A stretch of DNA of 64,000 bases from JAUNBN01 sp036645935. Lineage in GTDB: Bacteria > Bacillota > Clostridia > Oscillospirales > Ruminococcaceae. Each line of letters starts with the position of its first letter. Within the stretch, counting starts at the first letter, position 1. The stretch is taken from contig JAVXNE010000010.1 in assembly GCA_036645935.1 (NCBI GenBank), positions 1 through 64,000 on the forward strand, written 5' to 3'. Below are positions 8,461 to 17,626 of the stretch, in pieces. Below the pieces are notes generated by a model. The model was given only the letters and a program-made list of their open reading frames with translations, was not told the origin of the DNA and ran no database searches. Made by a program: the position numbers and the translations under genes.

Positions 8461-9471
8461 TTATTCAGCCTTCTCTAACTGATTTGTTGAATTAATCTGT
8501 CTGTCTTTCAGCGAGATTATATCGATAATTTCATATATCCCGCGTCTTCCGTCACATTCTCTCAACATTTCAAGCTCGCCGCGGGCACGTGCAAGATAAT
8601 CTCTCAACAGCGCCATCGTTTTAAAGATTCCGTCTGCCTGTTCAATCAGCGATATAATCTCGGGCAGGCGCTCTTCATTCACGGCATTGTCCGCCGCAGC
8701 TATCTCTCTCATTCGAGCTTTTGTTGCGCTGGCGGCAAGCGCGAACAGCATCGGCGGGGTATATATACCGTCACGCAAATCCATATAGCGTGGCTTCCCC
8801 TCTTTTTGTTCATCTCCGATGAAATCAAGCAGATCGTCTCGCAGCTGAAACGCCATTCCCAAATATTCTCCCGTTCGGCCGAGAGCCTCTGCTGTTTTGT
8901 CATCCGCCCCGCTCTCAAGCGCCCCCAGCAGGCAAGCTGTTCTGAACAGCGCCGCTGTTTTTCCGAAGATGTATCTCATATAATCATCCATCGTGATGTC
9001 CCGGTTAAAAACGCACCCCAGCTGGCTTATTTCCCCACAGCACATTTCCTGAACTGTTTTCGCTAACAAAACTCCGGCGTCCCTGAAGTTTTCATCGAAA
9101 ATTGTCTCGGACAGCCGGCCGATCAGCAGGTCTCCCGCAAAGACTGCCGCTTTTTTGCCATAAAGTGCCTGCGTCGTCGGGATTCCGCGACGCAGAGGGG
9201 AATCGTCCACAACGTCATCGTGGACGAGCGACGCTATATGAATCGTCTCAATCATTGCGGCAAGCTTAAAAAGCCTCTCGCTACATTCCTGATTGTGTTC
9301 CGTGAAATGCGCCGACAACAGCAGCAACTGCGGGCGAAGCCTCTTGCCTTTCTTTGCTCGTATGCTTTCAAGCATGTTTGAAATCTGCGGATATTCCGAA
9401 AAGCAGAGTAGTCTTTTATTCAGATACTCGTCGACTTGATTCATTTCTGCTTCAATGGACGCCATTATCAT
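8461..9471 (-). CDS. Polyprenyl diphosphate synthase (long-chain, HepT/IspB type)
   Basis: Trans-prenyltransferase of about 336 residues that would make the isoprenoid tail of menaquinone by adding isopentenyl diphosphate units. Both aspartate-rich motifs are present: the first in LVHDDVVDDSPLRRG and the second in LRDDLLDFIGDE. KGKRLRP near the N-terminus is the conserved substrate-phosphate binding motif. It is the last gene of the operon and overlaps the end of menG by about 20 bases. ATG at 9471 (8 bases after GGGAG) is preferred over GTG at 9474. Chain length cannot be deduced safely; the neighbours menA and menG indicate a quinone role. Confidence 0.88.
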   Translation of the reverse strand: MIMASIEAEMNQVDEYLNKRLLCFSEYPQISNMLESIRAKKGKRLRPQLLLLSAHFTEHNQECSERLFKLAAMIETIHIASLVHDDVVDDSPLRRGIPTTQALYGKKAAVFAGDLLIGRLSETIFDENFRDAGVLLAKTVQEMCCGEISQLGCVFNRDITMDDYMRYIFGKTAALFRTACLLGALESGADDKTAEALGRTGEYLGMAFQLRDDLLDFIGDEQKEGKPRYMDLRDGIYTPPMLFALAASATKARMREIAAADNAVNEERLPEIISLIEQADGIFKTMALLRDYLARARGELEMLRECDGRRGIYEIIDIISLKDRQINSTNQLEKAE

Positions 9472-10159
9472 CACTCAAACTCCCACGATGCTCGGCACAG
9501 ACGCCGAACGAATATTTGCTCACTTCAATATTTTTAAGTCCCGCACACTCAAACATTTTTTTGAGCTCACGCTTTGTGAAGAACATCTCCGTTGATCTGT
9601 CAAGCCATTCGTATTCTGTCGTTTTATCAAGTCCTCCGCCGAGCAGCGGCATCACTTTTTTAAAGTATAACGTGAACAAAGTTCTGATCACTGTATTTTC
9701 GGGCATTGAGGAATCAAGACAAAACACTGCTTTTCGGCTAACACGTGCCATCTCGCACAACGCAGGCAATCTCAGCTCCAGATTTCTCAAGCCGAATGAA
9801 ACAGCAGAAACATCAAAGCTGCCGTCGGTAAACATAAGCCGCTCGGCAGAGCCTTGCACAAACACAAGATTGGGCAGTCCGCGCGCTTTTTCCCGCGCGA
9901 CATTAAGCATTTGTTGGGAGAAATCCAGTCCTGTAACACTCACATCCGGGCGAAGACGGGCGAGCGTGAGCGCGATGTCCCCCGTCCCGCAGCAGCTATC
10001 GAGCATTGAACCGCCGCGCGGCGTCACATCTGAAATATGTCTTACAAAGCTCCGTTTCCACCAGCGATGCAGTCCGAAACTTATACGATCGTTGCCTCGA
10101 TCGTATCCCCGCGCTATATTCTCGAAAATTTCAAGCACCCGCTCACTGTATGCGCTCAT
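9452..10159 (-). CDS. menG: Demethylmenaquinone methyltransferase (UbiE/MenG family)
   Basis: SAM-dependent C-methyltransferase of 235 residues, the usual length, performing the last step of menaquinone synthesis. The UbiE signature YDRGNDRISFGLHRWWK is near residue 20, motif I is DSCCGTGDIALTLARL, the acidic SAM-binding strand is VTGLDFSQQML, and AVSFGLRNL matches the second UbiE signature. It overlaps menA by 4 bases and the polyprenyl synthase by about 20, so translation is probably coupled. Confidence 0.92.
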   Translation of the reverse strand: MSAYSERVLEIFENIARGYDRGNDRISFGLHRWWKRSFVRHISDVTPRGGSMLDSCCGTGDIALTLARLRPDVSVTGLDFSQQMLNVAREKARGLPNLVFVQGSAERLMFTDGSFDVSAVSFGLRNLELRLPALCEMARVSRKAVFCLDSSMPENTVIRTLFTLYFKKVMPLLGGGLDKTTEYEWLDRSTEMFFTKRELKKMFECAGLKNIEVSKYSFGVCAEHRGSLSDDNGVH

Positions 10160-11073
10160 CTGAAAATCAGCACGGCGGCAAGCGAGGCCGCCAAACTCCC
10201 GTTAATAAACATATTTGCCTTAATGATATCCGACATAGCGGCATCCCTGCGCTCCGGGAATAACTCCGCTTTGAAAATTGCCGCAATTCTTGTCATTCCG
10301 AAGCACAACCCAATCGGCAGCGCAAATGCGCCCTCAGGAAACATCCATCCGCCGACAAACAGCACACACGCAAGCCAGAAAACCGCTCCAATTCGGTAAA
10401 TCCACCGCGAACAGGTGAGTCCCACCATAACGCCGAGCGTTTTTCGTCCAGCAGTGCGGTCGCGCTCGATGTCACAGGTGTTGTTCGTCAACATTATGAG
10501 CGATATTCCCGCCATAAATGGCAGTGAGTAGAGCAAAACGGCAAAATCAAGCTTTCCGGAAAACGATGCCACAACACCGAGCGGAATGAGTCCTCCCATG
10601 ACAAAACCTGAAACCACCTCGCCTGCCGGCATATAGGAGAGCGGGAAAACGCCGCTCGAATATGCGACAACACACACTCCTCCCGCCAGACCCACAATCA
10701 GTGGCGCCGCTCCGCATTTCATCACAACCAACATTCCAATCAATGCTGCGAGAACGAGAAACCCTATGCCCAGCTGCAACGCAGATTTCGGGTTTATCTG
10801 TCCATATACAAGCACGGCGTCAGTTGGATCAGCGGAGTTGTCCTCAGTGTCTGTTCCCTTGACAAAATCGTGATAATCGTTGAGCGTGTTGACGGCGCTC
10901 TGCATAAGCACCGAGATCGCAAGCACGGCGCAAAAAATCAATGTGCTCCACTCACACCCGAGGAACAGCGCGAGCAGAGAACCGTAAATCACGGTAAGCA
11001 CCGAAGACGGCGGCCATGTGTGAGACGCGGCAAGATTCAGCGCTGCACGTGCAGTCAGTTTTTTGAAGTTCAC
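10156..11073 (-). CDS. menA: 1,4-dihydroxy-2-naphthoate polyprenyltransferase (MenA)
   Basis: Integral membrane UbiA-family prenyltransferase of 305 residues with about eight hydrophobic helices. The first aspartate motif is NDYHDFVKGTDTEDN and the second NNTCDIERDRTAGRKTL, which bind the prenyl diphosphate through Mg2+. It would join the polyprenyl chain to dihydroxynaphthoate. It lies 2 bases after flxA and overlaps menG by 4, between a redox module and the other two quinone genes. Other UbiA enzymes are possible, but the gene order argues for MenA. Confidence 0.88.
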   Translation of the reverse strand: MNFKKLTARAALNLAASHTWPPSSVLTVIYGSLLALFLGCEWSTLIFCAVLAISVLMQSAVNTLNDYHDFVKGTDTEDNSADPTDAVLVYGQINPKSALQLGIGFLVLAALIGMLVVMKCGAAPLIVGLAGGVCVVAYSSGVFPLSYMPAGEVVSGFVMGGLIPLGVVASFSGKLDFAVLLYSLPFMAGISLIMLTNNTCDIERDRTAGRKTLGVMVGLTCSRWIYRIGAVFWLACVLFVGGWMFPEGAFALPIGLCFGMTRIAAIFKAELFPERRDAAMSDIIKANMFINGSLAASLAAVLIFR

Positions 11074-11075
11074 TC

Positions 11076-11915
11076 CTATATTCCCTCGGGCAGTTCTCTG
11101 AGCTGTGCGAGTGTGAACACCGGGCCGTCAAGGCAGACGAACTTTCCTGCGAGATTGCAACGCCCGCATTTTCCGACCCCGCACTGCATTTTCATTTCAA
11201 GAGTTGTAATTATCTGTTCATCAGAAAAGCCCATAGAGGACAGTGCTTCAAGGCACATTTTTATCATAATCGGTGGGCCGCACAGCACAGCCGCACAATC
11301 TTTCGGTGAAAAGGCACACTCCGCAAGATACGGCGGAACGAAGCCGACGTTACCTGTCCATTCCGGCGTGCCCCTGTCGACCGTCACATGCAATTGCGTT
11401 TTTGGCAAATCACACCAGTTTTTAAACAAATCCTCTTTGAAAACGAGATCGTCGTAAGTTCTCGCACCGTAGAGAATATCGAGATTTCCGTAATCATCGC
11501 GATTTTCAAGAGCGTGGCGTATAAAGGAACGCAATGGCGCAAGCCCTATCCCGCCCCCGATAAATAGGATGTTCTTGCCTTTCAGTTCGTCGATCGGAAA
11601 ATGATTGCCGTACGGTCCTCGGACACCGACCGTCTGACCAACCGATATGTCATGCAGCGCGTCGGTGAGCTTGCCGCATTTCTTTATTGAACTTTCGATA
11701 TAGTCCTTGCCCTGCGCCGTTATCGAAAACATCGCCTCGCCCGTTCCGAGCAACGAGATCATTCCGAGCTGTCCCGGCAGCGGTGAAAACGGTTTGCTTC
11801 CGTCCTTTGTCTGAATGCGAAATGTCTTCACATCGGGAGTTTCCTGCTTAATATCAGTTATTCTGCAAACTTCCGGAATCAGCGGATTGCAGTGGCAAAC
11901 ATGTTCTTCACTCAT
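11076..11915 (-). CDS. flxA: FlxA-type FAD/NAD(P)-binding oxidoreductase subunit
   Basis: Ferredoxin-reductase-like subunit of about 279 residues, related to AsrB and PyrK. A beta-barrel FAD domain (GEAMFSIT) is followed by an NAD(P) domain (GGGIGLAPLRSFI, then AVLCGPPIMIKMCL) and a C-terminal cysteine set in CGVGKCGRCNLAGKFVC, expected to hold a 2Fe-2S cluster. In the FlxABCD-HdrABC complexes of sulfate reducers this subunit oxidises NAD(P)H. ATG at 11915 overlaps the flxB-like stop by 8 bases (ATGAGTGA). Position at the end of the hdr-flx block supports the role. Confidence 0.85.
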   Translation of the reverse strand: MSEEHVCHCNPLIPEVCRITDIKQETPDVKTFRIQTKDGSKPFSPLPGQLGMISLLGTGEAMFSITAQGKDYIESSIKKCGKLTDALHDISVGQTVGVRGPYGNHFPIDELKGKNILFIGGGIGLAPLRSFIRHALENRDDYGNLDILYGARTYDDLVFKEDLFKNWCDLPKTQLHVTVDRGTPEWTGNVGFVPPYLAECAFSPKDCAAVLCGPPIMIKMCLEALSSMGFSDEQIITTLEMKMQCGVGKCGRCNLAGKFVCLDGPVFTLAQLRELPEGI

Positions 11916-12909
11916 TGGTGCACTCTTTCTTAACACGTCTGATTACTTCTGTTATATTCATTCCGACAGGGCATTTTTTAAGACATCTTCCGCAACCGAC
12001 ACAGAGAGTTTTTCCGTATCTCTCGTTGAAGAAGCACAACTTGTGCATGTATCTGTTCCGCACTCTTTCAAGCTTGCTGGGACGGGGATTCGCCCCGCCT
12101 GCCATGCGCGTGTAATCGGAGAACATGCAGCTGTCCCAACATCTGAATGCCGTTCCCTCGTTCCCCTGCATCTCCTGGTTCATGTCAAAGCAGTAGCAGG
12201 TCGGGCATATAAAGGTGCAGATTCCGCATCCGAGACAAGGACGGCTTATCTCGTCCCACAGCGGACTTTCAAACATTTCCGAAAGCTTTTCCGCAACTCC
12301 CTCGATATCGACCTTAAGCACGCACTCGGTATTTGGTGCGGGCGCAATTTTTTCATCTTCCAGAAAGCTTCCGATTGCGACCAAAAACTTTTCGCCCTTG
12401 ATGCTCTGAGACGTTAGCGAAAACCCGCGCGGCGTTTTAAACATCATCACGTCGGCGAGCGGTGCGGCATTCGGACTTCCTCCCATCGAGCCGCAAAAGC
12501 AGGTGTCCTCACTGTTCTCGCACCCGAATGCCACTGTTGTGAGCTGCTCCCTGCGCCTTTCATAAAGCGTGTCGGTGTATCCATGTGTCAGAAAGACATC
12601 ATCCATGCAGCCTATGCTCTGCACGTCGCACGGCCGTATGCCAAACACGATCATCGGCAGCGGTGCCGCTGATTCGGTTATCGCGGTGTCTTCACCGTTT
12701 TGAGTGAACTGATAGAGACATTCGGACTGCGGAAACAGCAGATCTTTGGGTGGAATTATAGAGTTTTTGGAAAAGTCGGGTTGCACCTTGTCGTTCCACA
12801 GCGCGAATTTTATGTCATCGCCATCATCGCGACGCGCGGGCACAAACAGAGATGCTGTTTCGGACAGCGCTTTGAGCGCGCAATTCAGTCTTTCCGTTTT
12901 TAGCAGCAT
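11908..12909 (-). CDS. Iron-sulfur subunit, FlxB/AsrA-like
   Basis: About 333 residues related to anaerobic sulfite reductase subunit A. Cluster motifs are CLGCGICTFICPTCYCFD near the middle and CVGCGRCLKKCPVG near the C-terminus, enough for two 4Fe-4S clusters, with a third cysteine patch in CENSEDTCFCGS. The start at 12909 follows AGGAG at 9 bases; a longer frame reaches 13023 but overlaps the upstream gene by 100 bases. It probably relays electrons between FlxA and the rest of the complex. Which of the two ferredoxin subunits is B and which is C is inferred from gene order only. Confidence 0.82.
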   Translation of the reverse strand: MLLKTERLNCALKALSETASLFVPARRDDGDDIKFALWNDKVQPDFSKNSIIPPKDLLFPQSECLYQFTQNGEDTAITESAAPLPMIVFGIRPCDVQSIGCMDDVFLTHGYTDTLYERRREQLTTVAFGCENSEDTCFCGSMGGSPNAAPLADVMMFKTPRGFSLTSQSIKGEKFLVAIGSFLEDEKIAPAPNTECVLKVDIEGVAEKLSEMFESPLWDEISRPCLGCGICTFICPTCYCFDMNQEMQGNEGTAFRCWDSCMFSDYTRMAGGANPRPSKLERVRNRYMHKLCFFNERYGKTLCVGCGRCLKKCPVGMNITEVIRRVKKECTNE

Positions 12910-12922
12910 ATAAGTTAACTCC

Positions 12923-13762
12923 TCACATGAATTCGTCGTGATCTTCTTTATCAAAGGTGCCGAGCGCGGAAATGGTCTCGCTGTCCAGTCCGTTTTCCCT
13001 CTCTCCGAACAGGTCGTTGACATCCTTTATCAGCTTGCGATTGAGCAGCATGAGCGGTATTCCGACAGGGCAAACCCGCTCGCACTCCCCGCATTCGATA
13101 CAGCGATCGCCAACATGAAACGCGCGTGTCAAACCGAAGTTTTGATTTTCGGCAACGCTGCACCGTTTGCCCTGCCATCCGGTTTTATGCTGATCCACAT
13201 AGCACTCCACACAGTTACATGCGGGACATACGTTGCGGCAGGCATAACAGCGAATGCATTTTGAAAACTGTGACGCCCAAAAGTCATATCGTTCCTTTGC
13301 ACTTTTCTTCTCGAATTCATCGACGCCGTGAAAGCGATCTTCAATCGGCCGTTCCGGCATCGGTTTTCCGAGCAAAATATCATAAATCAGCGGATTGCGG
13401 TGATTGCATATCTCGCATTTCTCCGCCTTTATACCGTCACATGGTATTCCAACCAAATAGATGTTTTCCCTTTTTATCTGGCCGTCCTTGAGCATTCGGT
13501 TAACGGCGCGCGATTCGCATCCTCTCACGCACAAGCCTATCTTGCATTCGGAATAGCGGTCATCAAGCAGGTACTTCGCAAGCATGTTGACGCAGTTTTC
13601 ATTGAAAACTAGTTTGCTCACATCTCCCGGCTCAAAAATGAACGACGGTGCAGTCCCGCTCCCGAATTGTGCAGTCTCCCAGCCAATAAAATAGCCGATC
13701 TCTTTTCTTTCAAGCAGTCCGCGCGCTGTGTCCCGGATCTCTCTCTCGATATGCTCAAACAT
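12923..13762 (-). CDS. Iron-sulfur subunit, FlxC-like
   Basis: Soluble protein of 279 residues with two 4Fe-4S motifs, CIRCYACRNVCPACNC near residues 168-183 and CIECGECERVCPVG near 221-234, plus an N-terminal cysteine region with LCVRGCESRAV and PCDGIKAEKCEIC. It overlaps flxD by 8 bases and is separated from the flxB-like gene by 13. As part of a Flx-Hdr complex it would carry electrons between FlxA/B and FlxD. The family is often annotated as 4Fe-4S dicluster or coenzyme F420 hydrogenase-like; it contains no hydrogenase centre. Confidence 0.82.
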   Translation of the reverse strand: MFEHIEREIRDTARGLLERKEIGYFIGWETAQFGSGTAPSFIFEPGDVSKLVFNENCVNMLAKYLLDDRYSECKIGLCVRGCESRAVNRMLKDGQIKRENIYLVGIPCDGIKAEKCEICNHRNPLIYDILLGKPMPERPIEDRFHGVDEFEKKSAKERYDFWASQFSKCIRCYACRNVCPACNCVECYVDQHKTGWQGKRCSVAENQNFGLTRAFHVGDRCIECGECERVCPVGIPLMLLNRKLIKDVNDLFGERENGLDSETISALGTFDKEDHDEFM

Positions 13763-14201
13763 CCCGCACCTCCCGAAAGCGCTCGTTTGGTCCGAGTTTT
13801 TTTATCTCTTCAGTCGCTTTGATAATAGTATCCCTAAATTTTGCAGCCTCTGCTCCAGAAACCCAGCGAGCCTGAAAGCGCTCAGGTTCGATACCGCAAA
13901 ATTCAAGAAACCTCTTCATTAGCAGAAAACGGCGGCGTGTGAAGTAGTTTCCTGTTGAATAGTGGCAGTCACCGGGGTGGCAGCCGCAGATAAGCACACC
14001 GTCACAACCCTTCTGGAAAGCTCGCAACACAAACTGCGGGTTGACGCGGCCCGAACACGGCACGCGCACAACGCGGACGTTGTCCGGGTATTTCATGCGG
14101 TTTAAACCCGCAAGATCTGCGCCTGTGTATGTGCACCAATTACAGCAGAACGCGAGTATCTTAGGTTCAAATCCGCTCTCATCGCATTTCAACTCAGACA
14201 A
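13755..14201 (-). CDS. flxD: MvhD/FlxD-type 2Fe-2S electron-transfer subunit
   Basis: Small protein of 148 residues matching the delta subunit of F420-non-reducing hydrogenase (MvhD). The conserved cysteines lie in FCCNWCTYTGAD, VPCSGRV and CGCHPGDCHY. In methanogens MvhD connects the hydrogenase to HdrA; in FlxABCD complexes the homologue connects the NAD(P)H module to HdrA. No hydrogenase large subunit lies nearby, which favours the Flx role. It overlaps the end of hdrA by 13 bases. Confidence 0.9.
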   Translation of the reverse strand: MSELKCDESGFEPKILAFCCNWCTYTGADLAGLNRMKYPDNVRVVRVPCSGRVNPQFVLRAFQKGCDGVLICGCHPGDCHYSTGNYFTRRRFLLMKRFLEFCGIEPERFQARWVSGAEAAKFRDTIIKATEEIKKLGPNERFREVRDV

Positions 14202-16171
14202 AGTGCATCAACCTCCTTCAAAATTCCCTCGTTCGTGAATCCGATCAGGTCGATACAACCGGTTCTGCACGCAACTGTACACGCGCCACAGCCCTGACAA
14301 AGGCTCTTATTTACGCCGGCTGCCATCTTCATGACACGCTTGCCGTTGAACATTCCTCGAGTCTCCTCGAGTGTTATCGCGTGATAAGGACAGACGTCGG
14401 CGCACATGCCGCAACCCGAGCACTTGTTTTGGTCTACCTCGCTTACCATGGGGCTTGTCTCAAGCGTATCGTGTGAAAACAGCACACAGACCTTTGCCGC
14501 TGCCGCAGATGCCTGAGCCGACGTGTCCGGAATGTCCTTGGGTCCCTGACATGTGCCGCACAGGAACACACCCGCCGTCTGTGTCTCAACAGGCCTCAGC
14601 TTGGGATGCGCCTCAACGAGCCATCCATCGGCATCAATTGCAACGCCAACTGTTCTGCTTATCTCCGCAATTCCCCTTGCGGGAACCATCGCGGTTTCCA
14701 GAATGACCATATCCGCCGCGACACTGACCTGTCGTCCGAGCAATGTATCCTCACCCCTGCAGATCAGTTTGCCATTTTCATCGTATATTTTAGACACCCG
14801 ACCGCGTATGTAGATGGCGCCGTCCGCACGAGTTCGGTCGTAAAACTCCTCATAGCCTTTGCCCGGAGTACGTACGTCTATATAAAAGACATAGCATCGC
14901 GCACCTTCTATTTTTTCAAGGACCTGATGGGCGTGCTTTGCGGCGTACATACAGCAAGCGCGCGAGCAGTATCCCTTGGCCTTTGCCGAATCCCGCGAAC
15001 CGACGCACTTTACTATCACTACGTCCTTAGGCGTTTCGCCGTTGGACAGTCTCTTTATTTTTCCTTCTGTCGGCCCGGATGCGTTCACGAGACGCTCGAA
15101 TTGCAACCCTGTTATCACATCCGCATAGCGGCCGCCGCCGTATTCAGGATAGTACTTTGCCCAGTTTATAAGCTCGTACCCCGTGGCCAATACCACCGCG
15201 CCAAAAGTCTCAGTCTTCTCGCTATCGCAGTCGTTATAATTAATCGCTCCGGCCGGGCAAATCTTTTGACACACGCCGCACTTTCCCTCGGTTAGCATTT
15301 TACAGGCGTCAGGATCGATGACTGGTTTTCCGGGAACCGCCTGAGGAAACAGCTTGTATATCGCCTTGCGCGTCGCAATTCCCTGATCGAACGAGCTTGT
15401 AACCGTTGTGGGACACTTTGTCTCGCACATCCCACATCCGGTGCATATATCGTGATTGACGTATCTCGCCCTCGTTTTTATTTTAACTTCAAAGTTTCCG
15501 ATGTATCCGCTCACCTCTTCAACCTCGCTCGAGGTCATAAGAGTGATGTTGGAGTGGCTGCCCGCATCCGTCATCTTGGGTGTGCAGATACACGCCGAGC
15601 AATCCATCGTCGGAAATGTCTTGTCGAGCATAACCATCTTGCCGCCGATTGAAGGTTCTCCCTCAACTATGGTGACAGGATAGCCCGCGTCGGCAATGTC
15701 GAGCGCTGCTTGAACCCCGGCTATTCCTCCGCCGATAACAAGGCACCGCTTGTTGACGGGTATTGAACTTGCGAATAACGGCGTGTCGCGCGACACTTTG
15801 GCCACTGCCATGCGCACGAGATCGATTGCTTTTGCAGTCGCTCTATGCTTGTCGGAATGCACCCACGCGCACTGCTCCCTAATGTTCGCTATCTCAAGCA
15901 TATAGGGGTTTACCGACGTCGTGGACAGCAGCTTGCGAAACGTTGCCTCGTGCATGAGCGGAGAACATGAGGCGATGACTATTCGGTCAAGCTCGTGCTG
16001 AAGTATCGCCTCGCGAATAGCAGCCTGACCCGGCTGTGAGCAGGTATATTTGTTGGTAGCCGTGTGCACAACCCCAGGAAACCCAGCCGCCGCAACCGCC
16101 ACGCGCTCCACGTCGACAACGGACGCGATGTTCGTCCCGCAATGACAGATGAAAACTCCGATTCTCGCCAT
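14189..16171 (-). CDS. hdrA: Heterodisulfide reductase subunit A-like flavoprotein
   Basis: FAD and iron-sulfur protein of 660 residues, full length for HdrA. In order: an N-terminal cysteine domain (CHCGTNI, then SCSPLMHE), an FAD-binding Rossmann fold (CLVIGGGIAGVQAA), the insertion MDCSACICTPKM, a dicluster insert (CTGCGMCETKCP and CGVCQKICP), and a C-terminal ferredoxin domain (CSGCGMCADVCP and CQGCGACTVACR). HdrA is the site of flavin-based electron bifurcation in known Hdr complexes. AGAGGGG precedes the ATG by 10 bases, and the hdrB stop directly abuts it. No selenocysteine TGA is apparent. Confidence 0.93.
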   Translation of the reverse strand: MARIGVFICHCGTNIASVVDVERVAVAAAGFPGVVHTATNKYTCSQPGQAAIREAILQHELDRIVIASCSPLMHEATFRKLLSTTSVNPYMLEIANIREQCAWVHSDKHRATAKAIDLVRMAVAKVSRDTPLFASSIPVNKRCLVIGGGIAGVQAALDIADAGYPVTIVEGEPSIGGKMVMLDKTFPTMDCSACICTPKMTDAGSHSNITLMTSSEVEEVSGYIGNFEVKIKTRARYVNHDICTGCGMCETKCPTTVTSSFDQGIATRKAIYKLFPQAVPGKPVIDPDACKMLTEGKCGVCQKICPAGAINYNDCDSEKTETFGAVVLATGYELINWAKYYPEYGGGRYADVITGLQFERLVNASGPTEGKIKRLSNGETPKDVVIVKCVGSRDSAKAKGYCSRACCMYAAKHAHQVLEKIEGARCYVFYIDVRTPGKGYEEFYDRTRADGAIYIRGRVSKIYDENGKLICRGEDTLLGRQVSVAADMVILETAMVPARGIAEISRTVGVAIDADGWLVEAHPKLRPVETQTAGVFLCGTCQGPKDIPDTSAQASAAAAKVCVLFSHDTLETSPMVSEVDQNKCSGCGMCADVCPYHAITLEETRGMFNGKRVMKMAAGVNKSLCQGCGACTVACRTGCIDLIGFTNEGILKEVDALCLS

Positions 16172-17050
16172 TTATAGGTTTCCCCTCTCCGCAATGCTGT
16201 CTGAAATCAACTTTGTCGCAGGCCAGAAATGCCGATTGATGCCAGATTCTTTTTCATTTGCACCCATCACGAGCGCCAACAGTTCTGTAAAATAGTAAAC
16301 CGGCATATTAAAATTCTCGGAAAACGCCCGGTTTATCTCTCCCTCGCGCATATCGAGATTCATCATGCACATGGGGCATGCCGTCACGATCGCCTGCGCG
16401 CCGTTTGCCCTCGCATTTTGAAAGATGTTTTTCGAGAGCGGCTTTGCCGCCGCCGGAAGATCGATATGGTGCGAGCCTCCGCAGCATTCGGTCTTGAACG
16501 ACCACTTAACAGGCTCCGCACCCGCGAGAGCCATTAGCTCGTCCATCGAGGTCGGGTCTTCGGGATCGTCCATATGGCTTGTCCCGCTCGGCCGCGCAAA
16601 CAGGCAGCCATAGTAACACGCGACCTTTAATCCTGAGAGCGTACGCGTTATCGCGCTTGCTATGGCTTCTCGGACTTCGACGCTTGAAAACGCCTCAAGT
16701 ATGCTAACAATTGGAATGTCTCCGCTGACGTTTGTTCCGGTAAGACTCCGCAGCTTCTCTCTGTCCGTATGAATCGCGTTTTCAGCGCACTTCATGCGGG
16801 AGTAACACGCGGCGCACGCCACCACGATCGGAACCCCGGGTCGCTGCATTTCAGCAAGCGCAATATTGCGCGCCGGCAGTGCCACACCCAGTTCACGGCT
16901 CACTGCGTGCGCGGCCGATGCACCGCAGCAGTTCCAGCCCTTTATGTCGGCAAATCGCATACCGATCGCCTTGTTGACAAATCTCAGCGATTTTGCATAT
17001 TCAATTCCGGTCGTTGACATGGTGCAGCCGGGAAAATAGGAGTAGAGCAT
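16172..17050 (-). CDS. hdrB: Heterodisulfide reductase subunit B
   Basis: Protein of about 292 residues with two CCG domains, each binding a non-cubane 4Fe-4S cluster at the disulfide-reducing site. The first domain has FPGCTM, WNCCGAS and CAACYSRM; the second has CYYGCLFARP, ECCGGSHH and CPMCMMN. All cysteines of both motifs are present, so catalysis seems possible. The start at 17050 is one base after the hdrC stop, with AAAGGAGG and a nearer GGAG upstream. The true acceptor in bacteria may be a DsrC-like disulfide or another thiol; neither is in the window. Confidence 0.92.
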   Translation of the reverse strand: MLYSYFPGCTMSTTGIEYAKSLRFVNKAIGMRFADIKGWNCCGASAAHAVSRELGVALPARNIALAEMQRPGVPIVVACAACYSRMKCAENAIHTDREKLRSLTGTNVSGDIPIVSILEAFSSVEVREAIASAITRTLSGLKVACYYGCLFARPSGTSHMDDPEDPTSMDELMALAGAEPVKWSFKTECCGGSHHIDLPAAAKPLSKNIFQNARANGAQAIVTACPMCMMNLDMREGEINRAFSENFNMPVYYFTELLALVMGANEKESGINRHFWPATKLISDSIAERGNL

Positions 17051-17051
17051 C

Positions 17052-17615
17052 TCAGTTCTCCGCCTCCTTTTCGCAGCGCTCAATTAACGCTCGAACGTCG
17101 TCAATATCCCCGGACATTTCAGGCACTATTCCGAGTTTACCGGAAAGCAGCATTTGAGGAATATGAGAGAAGTTCAGAAATACATGTCCGCTCGTGATGT
17201 TGTAAAATGCCGACATTATCGCCTCGTGGCTGCGGCCTAACCAACGAACAGGAATGAGAAAATCCTTTGTAAAACGCCGCACATCCTTCACAGGGCATAT
17301 GTCACTTGATGCGGCCCGCTGGCGCACAGCCTCCATCAGTTCCGATATATTTATTCCGTGCGGGCATCGGCAAGCACAGACGTGGCAGCTCGCACATATC
17401 CATGGAGAAGATGCGTTTATCGTCTCTTCGTAAAGTCCGAGCTGGAGCAGCCGGAGCATCTGATGCGGCTGCTTGTCCATGCTGCCGCCCATCGGGCAGC
17501 CCGCCGAGCACTTGCCGCACTGATAGCAATCGGAGAGCGTCACGCCGGCGCGAGAGGCCAGTTCCTGACATTCCTTTGCACGCAGCGCCGCCTCGTTCAG
17601 ATTGACTTCAATCAA
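17052..17615 (-). CDS. hdrC: Heterodisulfide reductase subunit C
   Basis: Iron-sulfur subunit of about 187 residues with two cubane motifs, CYQCGKCSAGCP and CASCHVCACRCPHG. It passes electrons from HdrA to HdrB and is soluble, without membrane helices, as in the HdrABC type. TTG at 17615 is chosen because GAGGTG lies 7 bases upstream; a GTG at 17630 is possible. It follows the SRPBCC gene by 11 bases and precedes hdrB by 1. Confidence 0.9.
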   Translation of the reverse strand: MIEVNLNEAALRAKECQELASRAGVTLSDCYQCGKCSAGCPMGGSMDKQPHQMLRLLQLGLYEETINASSPWICASCHVCACRCPHGINISELMEAVRQRAASSDICPVKDVRRFTKDFLIPVRWLGRSHEAIMSAFYNITSGHVFLNFSHIPQMLLSGKLGIVPEMSGDIDDVRALIERCEKEAEN

Positions 17616-17626
17616 TATTGCACACC

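Noticed and set aside
11076..13762. Anaerobic sulfite reductase operon (AsrA, AsrB)
   Set aside because: The subunits resemble AsrA and AsrB, but no AsrC siroheme subunit is present and the hdr and mvhD genes are adjacent, which fits Flx-Hdr.
13755..14201. Evidence for a hydrogenase partner of the MvhD-like protein
   Set aside because: No nickel-iron or iron-iron hydrogenase subunit is found; the flxABC genes explain its presence.
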